From Methylobacillus methanolivorans (GTDB lineage Bacteria > Pseudomonadota > Gammaproteobacteria > Burkholderiales > Methylophilaceae), in contig NZ_JBIWXY010000001.1 in the NCBI RefSeq assembly GCF_044751345.1, positions 558,001 through 622,000 on the forward strand: DNA of 64,000 nt, written 5' to 3'. The notes below the pieces were generated by a model, which saw nothing but the letters and a program-made list of their open reading frames with translations, ran no database searches and had not been told where the DNA came from. A program made the translations under genes and the position numbers. Positions 1 through 8,015 of this stretch are shown here, one piece after another (the first letter of the stretch is position 1; the number at the start of each line of letters is the position of its first letter).

Positions 1-293
1 TCAACAACGCTCCCCCTCTTGCCAGCACTTTGATCGGTGCTCCGGCTGCTACGACTGGTGCCACCCAGCCGCCGTCAAGAGGTTCCCACGTTAGATACTT
101 GCTACTGCGGTCATACACGCCACCGTCTCGTTAAACAGGCTAGAGAGTATCTCTCTTTCATTGCAGATTTCGGCGCGGGCGAGACTCCAAAGTCCCTGCG
201 CTTACTCACCTGTTAACTTCCAACTTTGACCATCCAGCGACTGCTGCGCTGAACAATGGCTTGCATGCCTCCACTTCGCACCGACTCCCTGGT

Positions 294-554
294 TCACAGG
301 ATCAGGTGCTTTTGCCGCTTAAGCTGTTCGCCGACCTCAGAGACTTGCGTCCCTGAGTGCCGCAAAACCAGGACTTCTCCCGTTTTGCTCACTTGATCAC
401 TCAAGTGCTGACGCCCTCGGTTGTGGCACAGGTAATACCTTTTCAGGCACCCCCTGGGGAAGGCTTTGGAGATCGCTTGCGCGCGCTCCATACTTCCTTT
501 CGCTCGTATCAGGGTGACTCCAGTCGCCTGGAGGCCCGTTTCCGTGTCGCCCAA
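294..554 (-). CDS. possible small hypothetical protein of the island
   Basis: This is an open frame of 86 codons if a TTG start at 554 is used. An ATG at 491, preceded closely by AAGGA, would give 65 residues. The product is basic and cysteine-poor, and I do not recognise a family. It is the only convincing frame in the first 1.1 kb, but neither start has a well-spaced ribosome-binding site. It points away from the gene at 1165. It could be a real small island protein or a chance frame. Confidence 0.25.
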   Translation of the reverse strand: MGDTETGLQATGVTLIRAKGSMERAQAISKAFPRGCLKRYYLCHNRGRQHLSDQVSKTGEVLVLRHSGTQVSEVGEQLKRQKHLIL

Positions 555-662
555 TCTCAGCCTATGGAGGCTGCGGATTAGGTCGAATCAGGGGCGTTAC
601 CCCCTGAAGCGCCCGTTGCAGCCGCGCCAGCCCCATTACGGGCACGCGGCTACGGGTAACGT

Positions 663-690
663 CAGTATCAGGGTGGCAACCCTGATACTG
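663..690. repeat. perfect 12-bp inverted repeat with GGCA loop
   Basis: The arms CAGTATCAGGGT and ACCCTGATACTG pair perfectly around a GGCA tetraloop. No T-tract follows on either side, so it is not a typical terminator. Part of the arm (TATCAGGGTG) recurs near 507-516. Confidence 0.8.
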
Positions 691-915
691 GTAGACGTTT
701 ATCGATCTCGAAGAGAGTGTGTTGGCGCACATCTCTCTTCTCAACCGATAACACAAATGGCGGATTCGATGATGGCGGTACACAACGATAAACTTCGCTT
801 GTTTTATTGGACCTATTAGGTATAGCTACCATGTTGGCGGAATTCGGCTGGGGAGGTGATTTTTTTTGCAGTGGGGGTGCCATGGGGAGGCGGTGATCGG
901 GGCGTGCGCCATGTG

Positions 916-948
916 CCCGATGGCTGTCCACGGTGGACAGCCATCGGG
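916..948. repeat. perfect 15-bp stem inverted repeat
   Basis: The arm CCCGATGGCTGTCCA is matched perfectly by its reverse complement across a CGG loop, giving a very stable hairpin. There is no T-run after it. It is part of the hairpin cluster upstream of the gene at 1165. Confidence 0.85.
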
Positions 949-976
949 AGTTGAGTGTCTGTTGTATGGAATCTCT

Positions 977-1023
977 AGTAGTGTGCTTCGCACTTTACTT
1001 TTGTGTGCTGTTAGCACACTACT
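977..1023. repeat. inverted repeat with nested inner stem
   Basis: Outer arms AGTAGTGTGC (977-986) and GCACACTACT (1014-1023) pair perfectly. An inner GTGTGC/GCACAC pair offers an alternative stem, so the region could switch between two folds. Confidence 0.75.
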
Positions 1024-1044
1024 GCTGCAAGGCCCCCTTGCAGC
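1024..1044. repeat. perfect 9-bp hairpin
   Basis: GCTGCAAGG (1024-1032) pairs with CCTTGCAGC (1036-1044) around a CCC loop, directly abutting the previous repeat. No T-tract follows. Confidence 0.75.
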
Positions 1045-1164
1045 GCTTCACCATGCCTTGCGTAGTGATTTTTTTGCTGGGTTTTAAGCGATCTGTATTG
1101 ATCTCATTCGTTCATCCGATCTCGTCTCTATACATCAGACATTGATTGATTTGGAGGTTGTCTG

Positions 1165-1950
1165 ATGCTATTGCTGGAGCGTATTCCTGAAGGTCGTTCT
1201 TATGTCCGTATCGCCTGCAGCAAGAGTGCGACGATGCGGTTGATGCTGGAAACGGTGCAACGAGGTAGCCGCTATTGGACGAGTGGTATCGTGGCGCTGG
1301 AGAAGGCGGAGGCACTGGCCAACAAGTTTGCTGCGTTATATGGCACGGATATGCCACAGCACACACGCACCCGACGCAAAGCCAAAGGCTTAGCCAATGC
1401 CACGCTGATCATGTATCCGCAGGATAACCAGCACATCACTCATCTGTTGTGGTGGCTGTTGGTCACCCCTGGGGAAGGATTGGTCAATACCAGGGAGCAA
1501 CTCCAGGATGCGCGCAATAAACGCCAGCGGCTGCAGTGGGAGGATCAATATGTGTTGCTGCACAAGCAACATAGCCAGAACACGGGTGGTGGCAGGCACT
1601 GGACCTGGGAATGCACGCAGGCGCGTTACGATAGCTTGCTCACGGGGATGCTGGCCTTGAGTCGTGGATCAGGCAATACCAGGTCCGAACGAACTGATGA
1701 TCTAGCACTCCTGATTCAGCAGATCTGGAAGATGCCTGGGTTCCATGGTGTCCGGATGCAGCAGATGGCACTGATTCGGGCTGGACGGGAGACCTGGAAC
1801 AGAACGCACCAGGCACCTTATGGAGGCTGGCCGCAAGCTGCGCCTGCCTATCTCGACAAGCGCTTGCCGGTGTATCACAGGCCGACGGTGTTGAGGTTGG
1901 ATCAGCTGGGGAAGAGTGGAATTCGAAAAGTAAACAGACGATCTGTTTGA
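1165..1950 (+). CDS. hypothetical protein of integrated element
   Basis: A 261-residue protein of unknown function. The start is well supported: GGAGG at 1153-1157 lies seven bases before the ATG. It is basic, rich in Arg, Gln and Trp, and has no signal peptide or membrane segment, so it is probably cytoplasmic and possibly nucleic-acid binding. I recognise no catalytic motif. Base composition is GC-rich, unlike the AT-rich operon that follows. It lies just after a hairpin-rich stretch, which fits a maintenance or transfer gene of an integrative element, but that role is inference from context. Confidence 0.7.
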   Translation: MLLLERIPEGRSYVRIACSKSATMRLMLETVQRGSRYWTSGIVALEKAEALANKFAALYGTDMPQHTRTRRKAKGLANATLIMYPQDNQHITHLLWWLLVTPGEGLVNTREQLQDARNKRQRLQWEDQYVLLHKQHSQNTGGGRHWTWECTQARYDSLLTGMLALSRGSGNTRSERTDDLALLIQQIWKMPGFHGVRMQQMALIRAGRETWNRTHQAPYGGWPQAAPAYLDKRLPVYHRPTVLRLDQLGKSGIRKVNRRSV

Positions 1951-1959
1951 GGGGTGACT

Positions 1960-1995
1960 ATGTACCAGCCGCTGTTAGAAGGCATAAAGACCTAA
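1960..1995 (+). pseudogene. possible truncated gene start at cargo junction
   Basis: GAGGGG lies five bases before an ATG at 1960 and only ten bases after the stop of the previous gene, a typical operon arrangement. The frame stops after 11 codons, exactly where the sequence changes from GC-rich to AT-rich. This is what would be left if a following gene had been interrupted by insertion of the defence cargo. A chance mini-frame is the alternative. Confidence 0.25.
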
Positions 1996-2145
1996 TGACC
2001 AGAAAATACAAACTACACCAAGACTGAATGCTAAAGTAAATTTAGAAACCCAATCACTAGGTTAAATACAGTTCAGTAATAGATGGTAATATTAGTAATA
2101 AATTTAATTTGCGAAATAAAAGTATTATTTGGCTTGAGGGAAATG

Positions 2146-5124
2146 ATGAAAAACAAATTCAAAAAACCTAAAATTTCTAGAACAGCAGATATATATAAAT
2201 TGATCTACATGGTTAAAAATGTAGAAAAAAGAAATCAACTAAGAGGTTATAGCTCAAAACACACAATAACATCAATTGATGCAGAAAACATTAGAAGAAA
2301 AAATAATCCTCATGACAGCATTATTGTGGGAGCATTAATGAAAGGTCCAGGAGGATTGCTTAGTGAGCACATATTTGATAAAAAAAGACAAAGCAATGAT
2401 TTATTTACTATCAACGCATTTCCTAATCTGGATTGGAGGGGGGAGGTAAATTATACAGTTGGCTATCTAAATTCCATGTCAAAAACAGTGACTGATATAT
2501 TGGATTTAATGAGACCATTAGCTCACCTAAATAGCATGAGTTCAGATGATGCCTTAGCACATATGCTCAATATTAGTAAGAAATATGGTGCCTCTAATTA
2601 TCTTTCCTATAAGTTAGCATATCTACGAAGCTCGAGAGATTTAAATTCAAATCAGGTTGAGACTGTAAGTAAAATTGAAGACGAAATTGGTCATAGAGAC
2701 AATGTTGGAATGCATTTTAGTGCGCTTGAGAATCTTAGCTCAAAAATATCACTATTTGTAATTTCTCAAAGAAGGATTAATGGTCTAATCGGAAAAATCA
2801 ATGGCGACTTCCGAAAAGCAATAACCTTAAGTAATTTTATACCAACGCCACTAGATGAAAATGATGTGGCTGGTTTTTTACTTAGAGCTACTGAATCAAG
2901 CCTTATGGATACAATTTATTCAATAATTGTGATTTTTAATCTGAAAGATAGCTTAAGCGGGCCTTATAAAGAATTAATACAGAAATTAAATGAAGATATT
3001 ATTCAAGCTATAGCTAGTATTATTGAAGAGCCCTCCGAGGAGGTTAATGATAATTATATCGTAACGGAATACTATGCATCTCAAGCTACCGATAGTTACC
3101 CCTCAATGGATCTATATAGAACTTCATCTGCATTCCTTGAGGTAAAAAAGTATGCTAAATACAGAAATAAATTTGATCGAGTAATTGGAGCAAGGCTACT
3201 TGAGGAAATAATAAATGGAAAGATCTATACAATATCAGAGTCATTTAATGATAAATTGTTACTAACCTCTTCATCAATTACAAATGTTGAGACTGAGTTC
3301 CCGATAACTCTAGATACATTTTATCGAACATACTTATTTTTGAAGTTTATAGGAAATAGAAATAACATTCTTGAACTTTCCGATAATGATGTTAAGTTTA
3401 TTTTTGAAAATACGATAGCTCTTGACACTTTGTTGACTGAAGAGGAGATGAACAAATTTTTAATTATTACGTGCTCTGGAAATAAAAATTTAGTATCAGT
3501 TCTGGCTTTAGCATTGTTCAGAAAAAAATCTATTGACCCAGATATAGATTACGAGTTTAGAGCAGACTTTATTGAACATGTAAAACATTATCATAATGGG
3601 TCAATTTTAAATTTCATAAATTATCTTTTAGAGGACTCTCCTCAGGTTGCTAATTATATTGTGGCATCTCTAGATGAAATCACTCTGGAGAAAATGTACA
3701 ACCTGATAAAAAATGCCTCGGAGGCATCAAAAATCAGAGGAGATATCCTTAGAGCTGTAGGGAAAAAACTGAATAGACTAGAGTTTATAATACAGGCAGA
3801 CGCAATTACCACTAGATCAAAACTATCAAAATTGCAACAATATTTTGACAGCAGCAGAATGTATGTTGATAGTGTATCTATGAAAAAATGGCTTGATAGC
3901 AACCCAACCATTTCAACTGAGCAATATCGTTCACTTATTACTAATTATAAAACTGAGATCACAGCTCACAAAGATAAAAATATAATAATTATTCAATTAA
4001 ATGATCAAGAAGAGTATTTGATTGCTCAAATTGCGAAAGATGCATTTGAACAGTTCTGCCTAAACACTGAATTTGGAATTCAATCATATCTTGGTCGACG
4101 AATTAGGCACAATACACTGGATGGTGTTACTACTGACACAGTAGATGCAGTATTAAGAAAGCCAGAGTTTAGTAGTTTTATGGGACATCTACAAATGCGT
4201 AGAATCGTTGATTCATGGATGTCATCCTACAAAGAAATTATTGATAAATTAAGAAGAGATCACCTGCAGTTTAAGTCAAGCAACTCCCTCTTTAATGCTG
4301 TTATTGATATGGATGATCCCACAACAAAAGAAAATATTAGAGGATTAACATCTACTATAAGATCAGCCGGTGGAAGTGAATTATTGAATGAGTTAATAAT
4401 TTCATTTTGCTGGAAACAAATAACCCCGCAACTTGAAAATGCTGCAAGATTTATTAAAACTACACTTCTCCAAGAGGCATATGGCTCTATAGATAAATAT
4501 TTTTCTGGAAACCATGGCTCAACTGAAGAACAAATTAAATCTGAGTTGCATCAAGCAGTTAATGAGGTTTTTAAAAAAGTGGCTGATTGGTTCCAAGTTC
4601 CGCAAACAGGTTACATTTCCGCCTCAATTAAAGATTTATGTCAAATCATACTCATGGAACATAATAAAGTGGATTTATTAGACTTCTCTGGAAATGGTGT
4701 TGACGTGAAGTATACGGGAATCAGTGTACATAGACTTTATGATTGTTTGGCGGTGTTGTTGACAAATGCCCAAAAACATGGCGAGGAAAATAAAAAAATT
4801 AAAGTAGATGTCAACGTAGAAAAGCCAAATCAAAACTCTAACTTGGATTTGGTTTCTATTGATATAACTTCAATTGTTTTAGAAGAGGAATATGTTAGAT
4901 CAAAAAGTAGAATATATGATGCAATAGAATCTAGGGAAACTGGTATTGATATGGTTACGGAAGGTTATACTGGGATTAAAAAAATTAAATTTATTACTCG
5001 CCAATATGAAACAAATCATACATTACGCTGCAAATCAGATGATTCAAAATTCGAACTTAAGCTTGGTTTCTCAATTCATGCTGAAACTGCTAATGAAGAA
5101 GCCATGATAGGGGTATTAGAATGA
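2146..5124 (+). CDS. dtcA: Detocs sensor histidine kinase DtcA (predicted)
   Basis: A large cytoplasmic sensor protein of about 992 residues whose C-terminus resembles a histidine-kinase ATPase domain. The N-box is visible as LLTNAQKHGEE about 110 residues before the end, followed by a poorly conserved G-box-like stretch (ETGIDMVTEGYTG). The long helical N-terminal part carries no recognisable membrane segment and probably senses infection. GAGGG lies five bases before the ATG at 2146; an in-frame ATG at 2083 would add 21 hydrophobic residues but lacks such a site. The stop overlaps the next start as ATGA. In Detocs the kinase phosphorylates the receiver partners on phage infection. The phosphoacceptor histidine could not be placed with confidence. 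The gene is strikingly AT-rich, indicating transfer. Confidence 0.75.
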   Translation: MKNKFKKPKISRTADIYKLIYMVKNVEKRNQLRGYSSKHTITSIDAENIRRKNNPHDSIIVGALMKGPGGLLSEHIFDKKRQSNDLFTINAFPNLDWRGEVNYTVGYLNSMSKTVTDILDLMRPLAHLNSMSSDDALAHMLNISKKYGASNYLSYKLAYLRSSRDLNSNQVETVSKIEDEIGHRDNVGMHFSALENLSSKISLFVISQRRINGLIGKINGDFRKAITLSNFIPTPLDENDVAGFLLRATESSLMDTIYSIIVIFNLKDSLSGPYKELIQKLNEDIIQAIASIIEEPSEEVNDNYIVTEYYASQATDSYPSMDLYRTSSAFLEVKKYAKYRNKFDRVIGARLLEEIINGKIYTISESFNDKLLLTSSSITNVETEFPITLDTFYRTYLFLKFIGNRNNILELSDNDVKFIFENTIALDTLLTEEEMNKFLIITCSGNKNLVSVLALALFRKKSIDPDIDYEFRADFIEHVKHYHNGSILNFINYLLEDSPQVANYIVASLDEITLEKMYNLIKNASEASKIRGDILRAVGKKLNRLEFIIQADAITTRSKLSKLQQYFDSSRMYVDSVSMKKWLDSNPTISTEQYRSLITNYKTEITAHKDKNIIIIQLNDQEEYLIAQIAKDAFEQFCLNTEFGIQSYLGRRIRHNTLDGVTTDTVDAVLRKPEFSSFMGHLQMRRIVDSWMSSYKEIIDKLRRDHLQFKSSNSLFNAVIDMDDPTTKENIRGLTSTIRSAGGSELLNELIISFCWKQITPQLENAARFIKTTLLQEAYGSIDKYFSGNHGSTEEQIKSELHQAVNEVFKKVADWFQVPQTGYISASIKDLCQIILMEHNKVDLLDFSGNGVDVKYTGISVHRLYDCLAVLLTNAQKHGEENKKIKVDVNVEKPNQNSNLDLVSIDITSIVLEEEYVRSKSRIYDAIESRETGIDMVTEGYTGIKKIKFITRQYETNHTLRCKSDDSKFELKLGFSIHAETANEEAMIGVLE

Positions 5125-5570
5125 AAATTCTGTTGGTTGAGGATGAAGTTCACAAGCGCGATGAGCTCAAAGATTGCGTACAAGAAGCTTTAGGTGAATT
5201 TCCTAAAGTTATAGACTGTGTTAGCAATGCAGTTCTCGATGTTATGGAGAATAATTATGATCTTATAATCCTTGATATGGCATTATCAACTTTTGGCGAT
5301 GGGGCTGAGGATAAAATTAAAGGTCACGATCAAGCCCAGGGAGGGATTGAGGTTTTACGGGCTTTAAAACAGTCGAAAAAACTCACAAAAATAATTATCG
5401 TCACCCAGTATCCAGATTTTTATATTGGAGGTAAGAAAGTTAAACTTAAAGACTCAGCCAATATAATTTTGGAAAAATACAATCAAACAGTTTTAGGTAC
5501 AATTCTTTATCACTACAAATCAAATACAACACAACAAAAAATTATTTCTATCTTGAGATCTTGTAAATGA
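5121..5570 (+). CDS. dtcB: stand-alone receiver protein DtcB (predicted)
   Basis: A 149-residue single-domain response regulator. Acidic residues E7/D8, the phosphoacceptor D52 in LIILDM, T95 in IIIVTQ and a late lysine near K119 follow the CheY pattern, and no output domain remains after it. It overlaps dtcA and dtcC by four bases each (ATGA), so the three proteins are translationally coupled. In Detocs (Rousset and colleagues, 2023) DtcB acts as a phosphate buffer that absorbs spurious signal from the kinase and prevents self-toxicity. Applying that role here is inference from gene order and domain make-up. Confidence 0.8.
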   Translation: MKILLVEDEVHKRDELKDCVQEALGEFPKVIDCVSNAVLDVMENNYDLIILDMALSTFGDGAEDKIKGHDQAQGGIEVLRALKQSKKLTKIIIVTQYPDFYIGGKKVKLKDSANIILEKYNQTVLGTILYHYKSNTTQQKIISILRSCK

Positions 5571-6706
5571 AGATAATGCTGATCGAGGACAATTCTTCAA
5601 AGTCAAAAGCTATAATTAAACACCTTACTTCTAAGGGTGTGTCTGATTCAAATATAATAAAAGCAAAAAATATGACGGATTTTTCTGCTAATTTGAATCA
5701 AGATATAGGTTTATTTATTATTGATCTCCAGTTGCCAAGTGTTGATCATGGCATTGCTTGTCAGAATGGAAAGGCCATTATAGAGACCATTAAAAAGTCC
5801 GATAAAAATGATTCATTATTGTTAGCAATCAGCTCTTATCCAAATGAGTTTTCTGGAGTAAGGGAGTACTTCGAGTCTAATGGATGTATATTGGCTGATT
5901 ACTCCAAAACTGAAATTTGGAAATCAGCTCTAGATCATCTTTTGATACAACTTAATAAAAATATAAATTTTGATTTCCTAATTTTTTGCGCATTAAATGA
6001 GGAAAGAAATCCATATGTTACTTTATTGAATGGTAAAGCAGTTAATAGTGGAGGTGTTGATCGATACGATGTCGAGATTTCCGGAAAAAAAGGCTCTATA
6101 ATTTTACTTCCGAAAATGGGTTTGGTTAATGCAGCGGTTATAGTTGGCTTGTCCATCGAAAGATTTAAGCCAAAAATAATTGGAATGAGTGGGATATGTG
6201 GTGGATTTGAAAATCGTGCAAAATTAGGTCAGTTGTTTGTTTCAAGTATGGCTTATGAGTATCAGTCAGGAAAATGGTCTACAATAGGATTTTCACAAGA
6301 ACCATACCAAGTAAATACTGATCATGACACATTAACTAAATTGAGTGGTCTGGTTAATATTTCAGGTTTAATTCAAGAGTTGGAAAGAGGTTATACAGGC
6401 ACAAAAAGACCTTCAGAATTTATTCAACCTGAGATTGGAATATTTACCAGTGGTTCGGCTGTTATCGCAGATGAGAAATATCTAAAAGAAATTGAGTCAA
6501 TTCACAGAAAAGTAAATGGGCTAGATATGGAAATATTTGCTATTCACCGAGCTGCTGAGTTGTCAATTTATAAGCCTATATGTATATGTGCTAAAGTAGT
6601 AGTTGATTTATGCAATAATAAAAAAGATGATAGTCTACACAATTATGGATCTTTTATTTCTGCACAGTTTGTAATCAAAGCACTAAGTGAGATAGTCACG
6701 ACCTGA
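5567..6706 (+). CDS. dtcC: receiver-ATP nucleosidase effector DtcC (predicted)
   Basis: A 379-residue two-domain protein. Residues 1-125 are a receiver with E7/D8 and phosphoacceptor D53 (LFIIDLQLP). Residues from about 133 to the end are a nucleoside phosphorylase fold: a DFLIFCALNEER entry strand, GMSGICGGF, a TSGSAVIAD segment and the ribose-contacting motif GLDMEIFAIHRAA near the end. This receiver-phosphorylase fusion is the DtcC effector of Detocs, shown to cleave the glycosidic bond of ATP and arrest the infected cell. An ordinary MTA/SAH nucleosidase would not carry a receiver domain or sit behind a kinase. It is last in the operon; no terminator is obvious after it. Confidence 0.8.
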   Translation: MKIMLIEDNSSKSKAIIKHLTSKGVSDSNIIKAKNMTDFSANLNQDIGLFIIDLQLPSVDHGIACQNGKAIIETIKKSDKNDSLLLAISSYPNEFSGVREYFESNGCILADYSKTEIWKSALDHLLIQLNKNINFDFLIFCALNEERNPYVTLLNGKAVNSGGVDRYDVEISGKKGSIILLPKMGLVNAAVIVGLSIERFKPKIIGMSGICGGFENRAKLGQLFVSSMAYEYQSGKWSTIGFSQEPYQVNTDHDTLTKLSGLVNISGLIQELERGYTGTKRPSEFIQPEIGIFTSGSAVIADEKYLKEIESIHRKVNGLDMEIFAIHRAAELSIYKPICICAKVVVDLCNNKKDDSLHNYGSFISAQFVIKALSEIVTT

Positions 6707-7030
6707 TAAGTTAGCTCCCTGACTTAACGTAAGGACTATCAAATGAAATTATAGTTTTTCAATATTGTGTATTTCTTATACGTACTAATTACCGGTTATT
6801 TCGTCAATAGAATTCCTTGACATTTTTTGTTATAATTTGTACAGAAATAATGTGGGATTTTTGACTTGCTAATGATGCATTTATAATAATAAATTAACGT
6901 TCTAGCTAATTCACAATATCATGTGAATGCATGAGCATCGAACGCTGTTCCATTTTGGCTTGCTTTTAGTGGTGTAACGATATTGGTATCCATCTGATTT
7001 TTAATGGATATTAATGCAGAGAATGGGTTT
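6707..7030. other. AT-rich intergenic stretch, no gene seen
   Basis: This stretch separates the defence operon from the attachment-site sequence. It is AT-rich and full of stops in all frames. A TTGACA followed eight bases later by TATAAT is present near 6820-6840, but the spacing is too short for a sigma-70 promoter. I see no RNA gene or terminator. Confidence 0.5.
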
Positions 7031-7046
7031 CCCTCCCTCTCCGCCA
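7031..7046 (+). other. probable attachment site: tRNA-Ser 3' end copy
   Basis: The sequence CCCTCCCTCTCCGCCA matches the last bases of a typical bacterial tRNA-Ser, including the encoded CCA. No T-loop (TTCGAAT) or upstream tRNA body precedes it, so it is a fragment rather than a tRNA gene. Integrases that target tRNA genes leave such 3'-end duplications, so this is probably the island's distal att site. The intact tRNA-Ser and the integrase would then lie left of the window. Confidence 0.55.
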
Positions 7047-7053
7047 GGATATT

Positions 7054-7087
7054 AAAAAGCCCCGATCATTGATCGGGGCTTTTTTTA
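7054..7087. terminator. bidirectional rho-independent terminator
   Basis: AAAAAGCCCCGATCA pairs with its complement ending in a run of seven T on the plus strand and five T on the minus strand. It can end the minus-strand secretion operon, whose last stop is at 7130. Read on the plus strand it sits eight bases after the tRNA-Ser 3' end, so it may once have been the tRNA terminator. Confidence 0.85.
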
Positions 7088-7129
7088 TTCGGGAAGGGAA
7101 TTTGTTGTTTCCTTTTCTTGCATGGGTGC

Positions 7130-7618
7130 TTATTCAGTAGGCATTGTGCTGTTATCCATCTCCGGCATATAGGTAAATATCCAGTCGATATAGGCTTTTT
7201 TCTTTTCAAAGTCTTGGTAGGGCGCGGGGAAGTTACGTGTTTTAAAAGGGCGCTCTCCCGATAGGCTGTAGATGCCCATAATACCGCCGCTTGGGGCGTA
7301 GAGCAGGCCCCAGCCTTCTCGTTGCGTCACAGGGTCGATATAGAGCTTGCGCAGGTGGCGTTGCGGGGTGGGGAAACGGTCATCCTTCAATAACGATGCC
7401 AGCGTGGGAGGGAATTGCTTCACCATGCCGGGCGATAAATTGTAATAGCTGCCTATGGCCTTGCGGATGGTATCGCCGACCTTGAGCAATTCTTGCTCGC
7501 GTTCACGTCTTTGCATGTCGCTCCAGCGGTTGCCTGCTTCTGCCAGCGCCAACCCCATGAGGAGAATAACCATCAGCGCTCCCATCAGTGCCATGCCTTG
7601 TTGCTTACCACTCCGCAT
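7130..7618 (-). CDS. atypical pseudopilin-like protein
   Basis: A 162-residue protein with a single N-terminal hydrophobic helix (GMALMGALMVILLMGLAL) and a long alpha-helix beyond it, as in pseudopilins. The residue usually glutamate at position +5 after the cleavage glycine is glycine, which is also seen in the tip pseudopilin GspK. It is much shorter than GspK. The body contains YIDPVTQREGWGLLY, resembling the DPW motif region of GspG relatives. The ATG at 7618 overlaps the end of the previous pseudopilin gene by 14 bases. The longer upstream frame has no support. It is last in the operon and probably a minor pseudopilin or tip component. Confidence 0.7.
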   Translation of the reverse strand: MRSGKQQGMALMGALMVILLMGLALAEAGNRWSDMQRREREQELLKVGDTIRKAIGSYYNLSPGMVKQFPPTLASLLKDDRFPTPQRHLRKLYIDPVTQREGWGLLYAPSGGIMGIYSLSGERPFKTRNFPAPYQDFEKKKAYIDWIFTYMPEMDNSTMPTE

Positions 7619-8015
7619 AATAGCTGCCGTCCAAGGCCATGGCTTCCGAGCCACTGCGAATGTCGTAGACCTGACCGGGAATATTAGCGTCATCCGGTGG
7701 GACGAGTAGCCAGGTTTCTGTGCTTTCGGTGATGGGGTCTTCCGGGATGGCGCGTAGGTATTTGCGCTGCACAAGGTCGAACAAGGTGTCTGGATAACGC
7801 CCGGTATCGCTATAAAATTTGTCGATGGCATCGCGCATGACAATCAGGTCGTGCTTGAGTGAGTGTTCGCGGGCGCGATCTATGCTGGAGAAATAGCGCG
7901 GTGTAACGAGGCTCAAGAGTGTGGCGATGATGGCTAGCACCACCAGTACCTCGATCAAGGTAAATCCTAGTCTGTTGTCTGTTACGCTCTCTCGCCTTGT
8001 TTGCATACTTACCAT
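7605..8015 (-). CDS. type II secretion pseudopilin (GspG-like)
   Basis: A 136-residue prepilin-like protein. The cleavage and methylation site RLGFTLIEVLVVLAII is intact, with glutamate at +5, and is followed by a hydrophobic helix. The soluble part keeps the GspG-like pattern of a helix, RYPDTLFDLV and AIPEDPIT. The start overlaps the preceding gene's stop, so translation is coupled. It would be processed by a prepilin peptidase, none of which is encoded in this window, and built into the periplasmic pseudopilus. It is probably a minor or alternative subunit beside the GspG at 15813. Confidence 0.85.
   Translation of the reverse strand: MVSMQTRRESVTDNRLGFTLIEVLVVLAIIATLLSLVTPRYFSSIDRAREHSLKHDLIVMRDAIDKFYSDTGRYPDTLFDLVQRKYLRAIPEDPITESTETWLLVPPDDANIPGQVYDIRSGSEAMALDGSYYAEW

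Larger units (their letters stand above)
555..1164. other. gene-poor, hairpin-rich stretch of the island
   Basis: No frame here looks like a gene. The stretch instead contains at least four strong inverted repeats (663-690, 916-948, 977-1023, 1024-1044), a density not seen elsewhere in the window. In mobile elements such regions can be replication or transfer origins, or untranslated leaders. The sequence alone does not say which. Confidence 0.5.

Noticed and set aside
3..134. Open frame from the left edge with a Pro/Ala-rich product on the plus strand
   Set aside because: It could be the C-terminal tail of a gene beginning outside the window, but 43 codons of low-complexity product without homology are too little to call.
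6820..6840. TTGACA and TATAAT boxes in the island's AT-rich gap
   Set aside because: The spacing is eight bases instead of about 17, and no gene follows on the plus strand.
7000..7046. Complete tRNA-Ser gene ending at 7046
   Set aside because: Only the 3' end matches; the T-loop, anticodon arm and 5' acceptor strand are not present upstream.
7619..7843. N-terminal extension of the last pseudopilin gene
   Set aside because: The extra 75 residues lie in another frame over the preceding pseudopilin gene and have no ribosome-binding site; the hydrophobic start at 7618 fits a pseudopilin.
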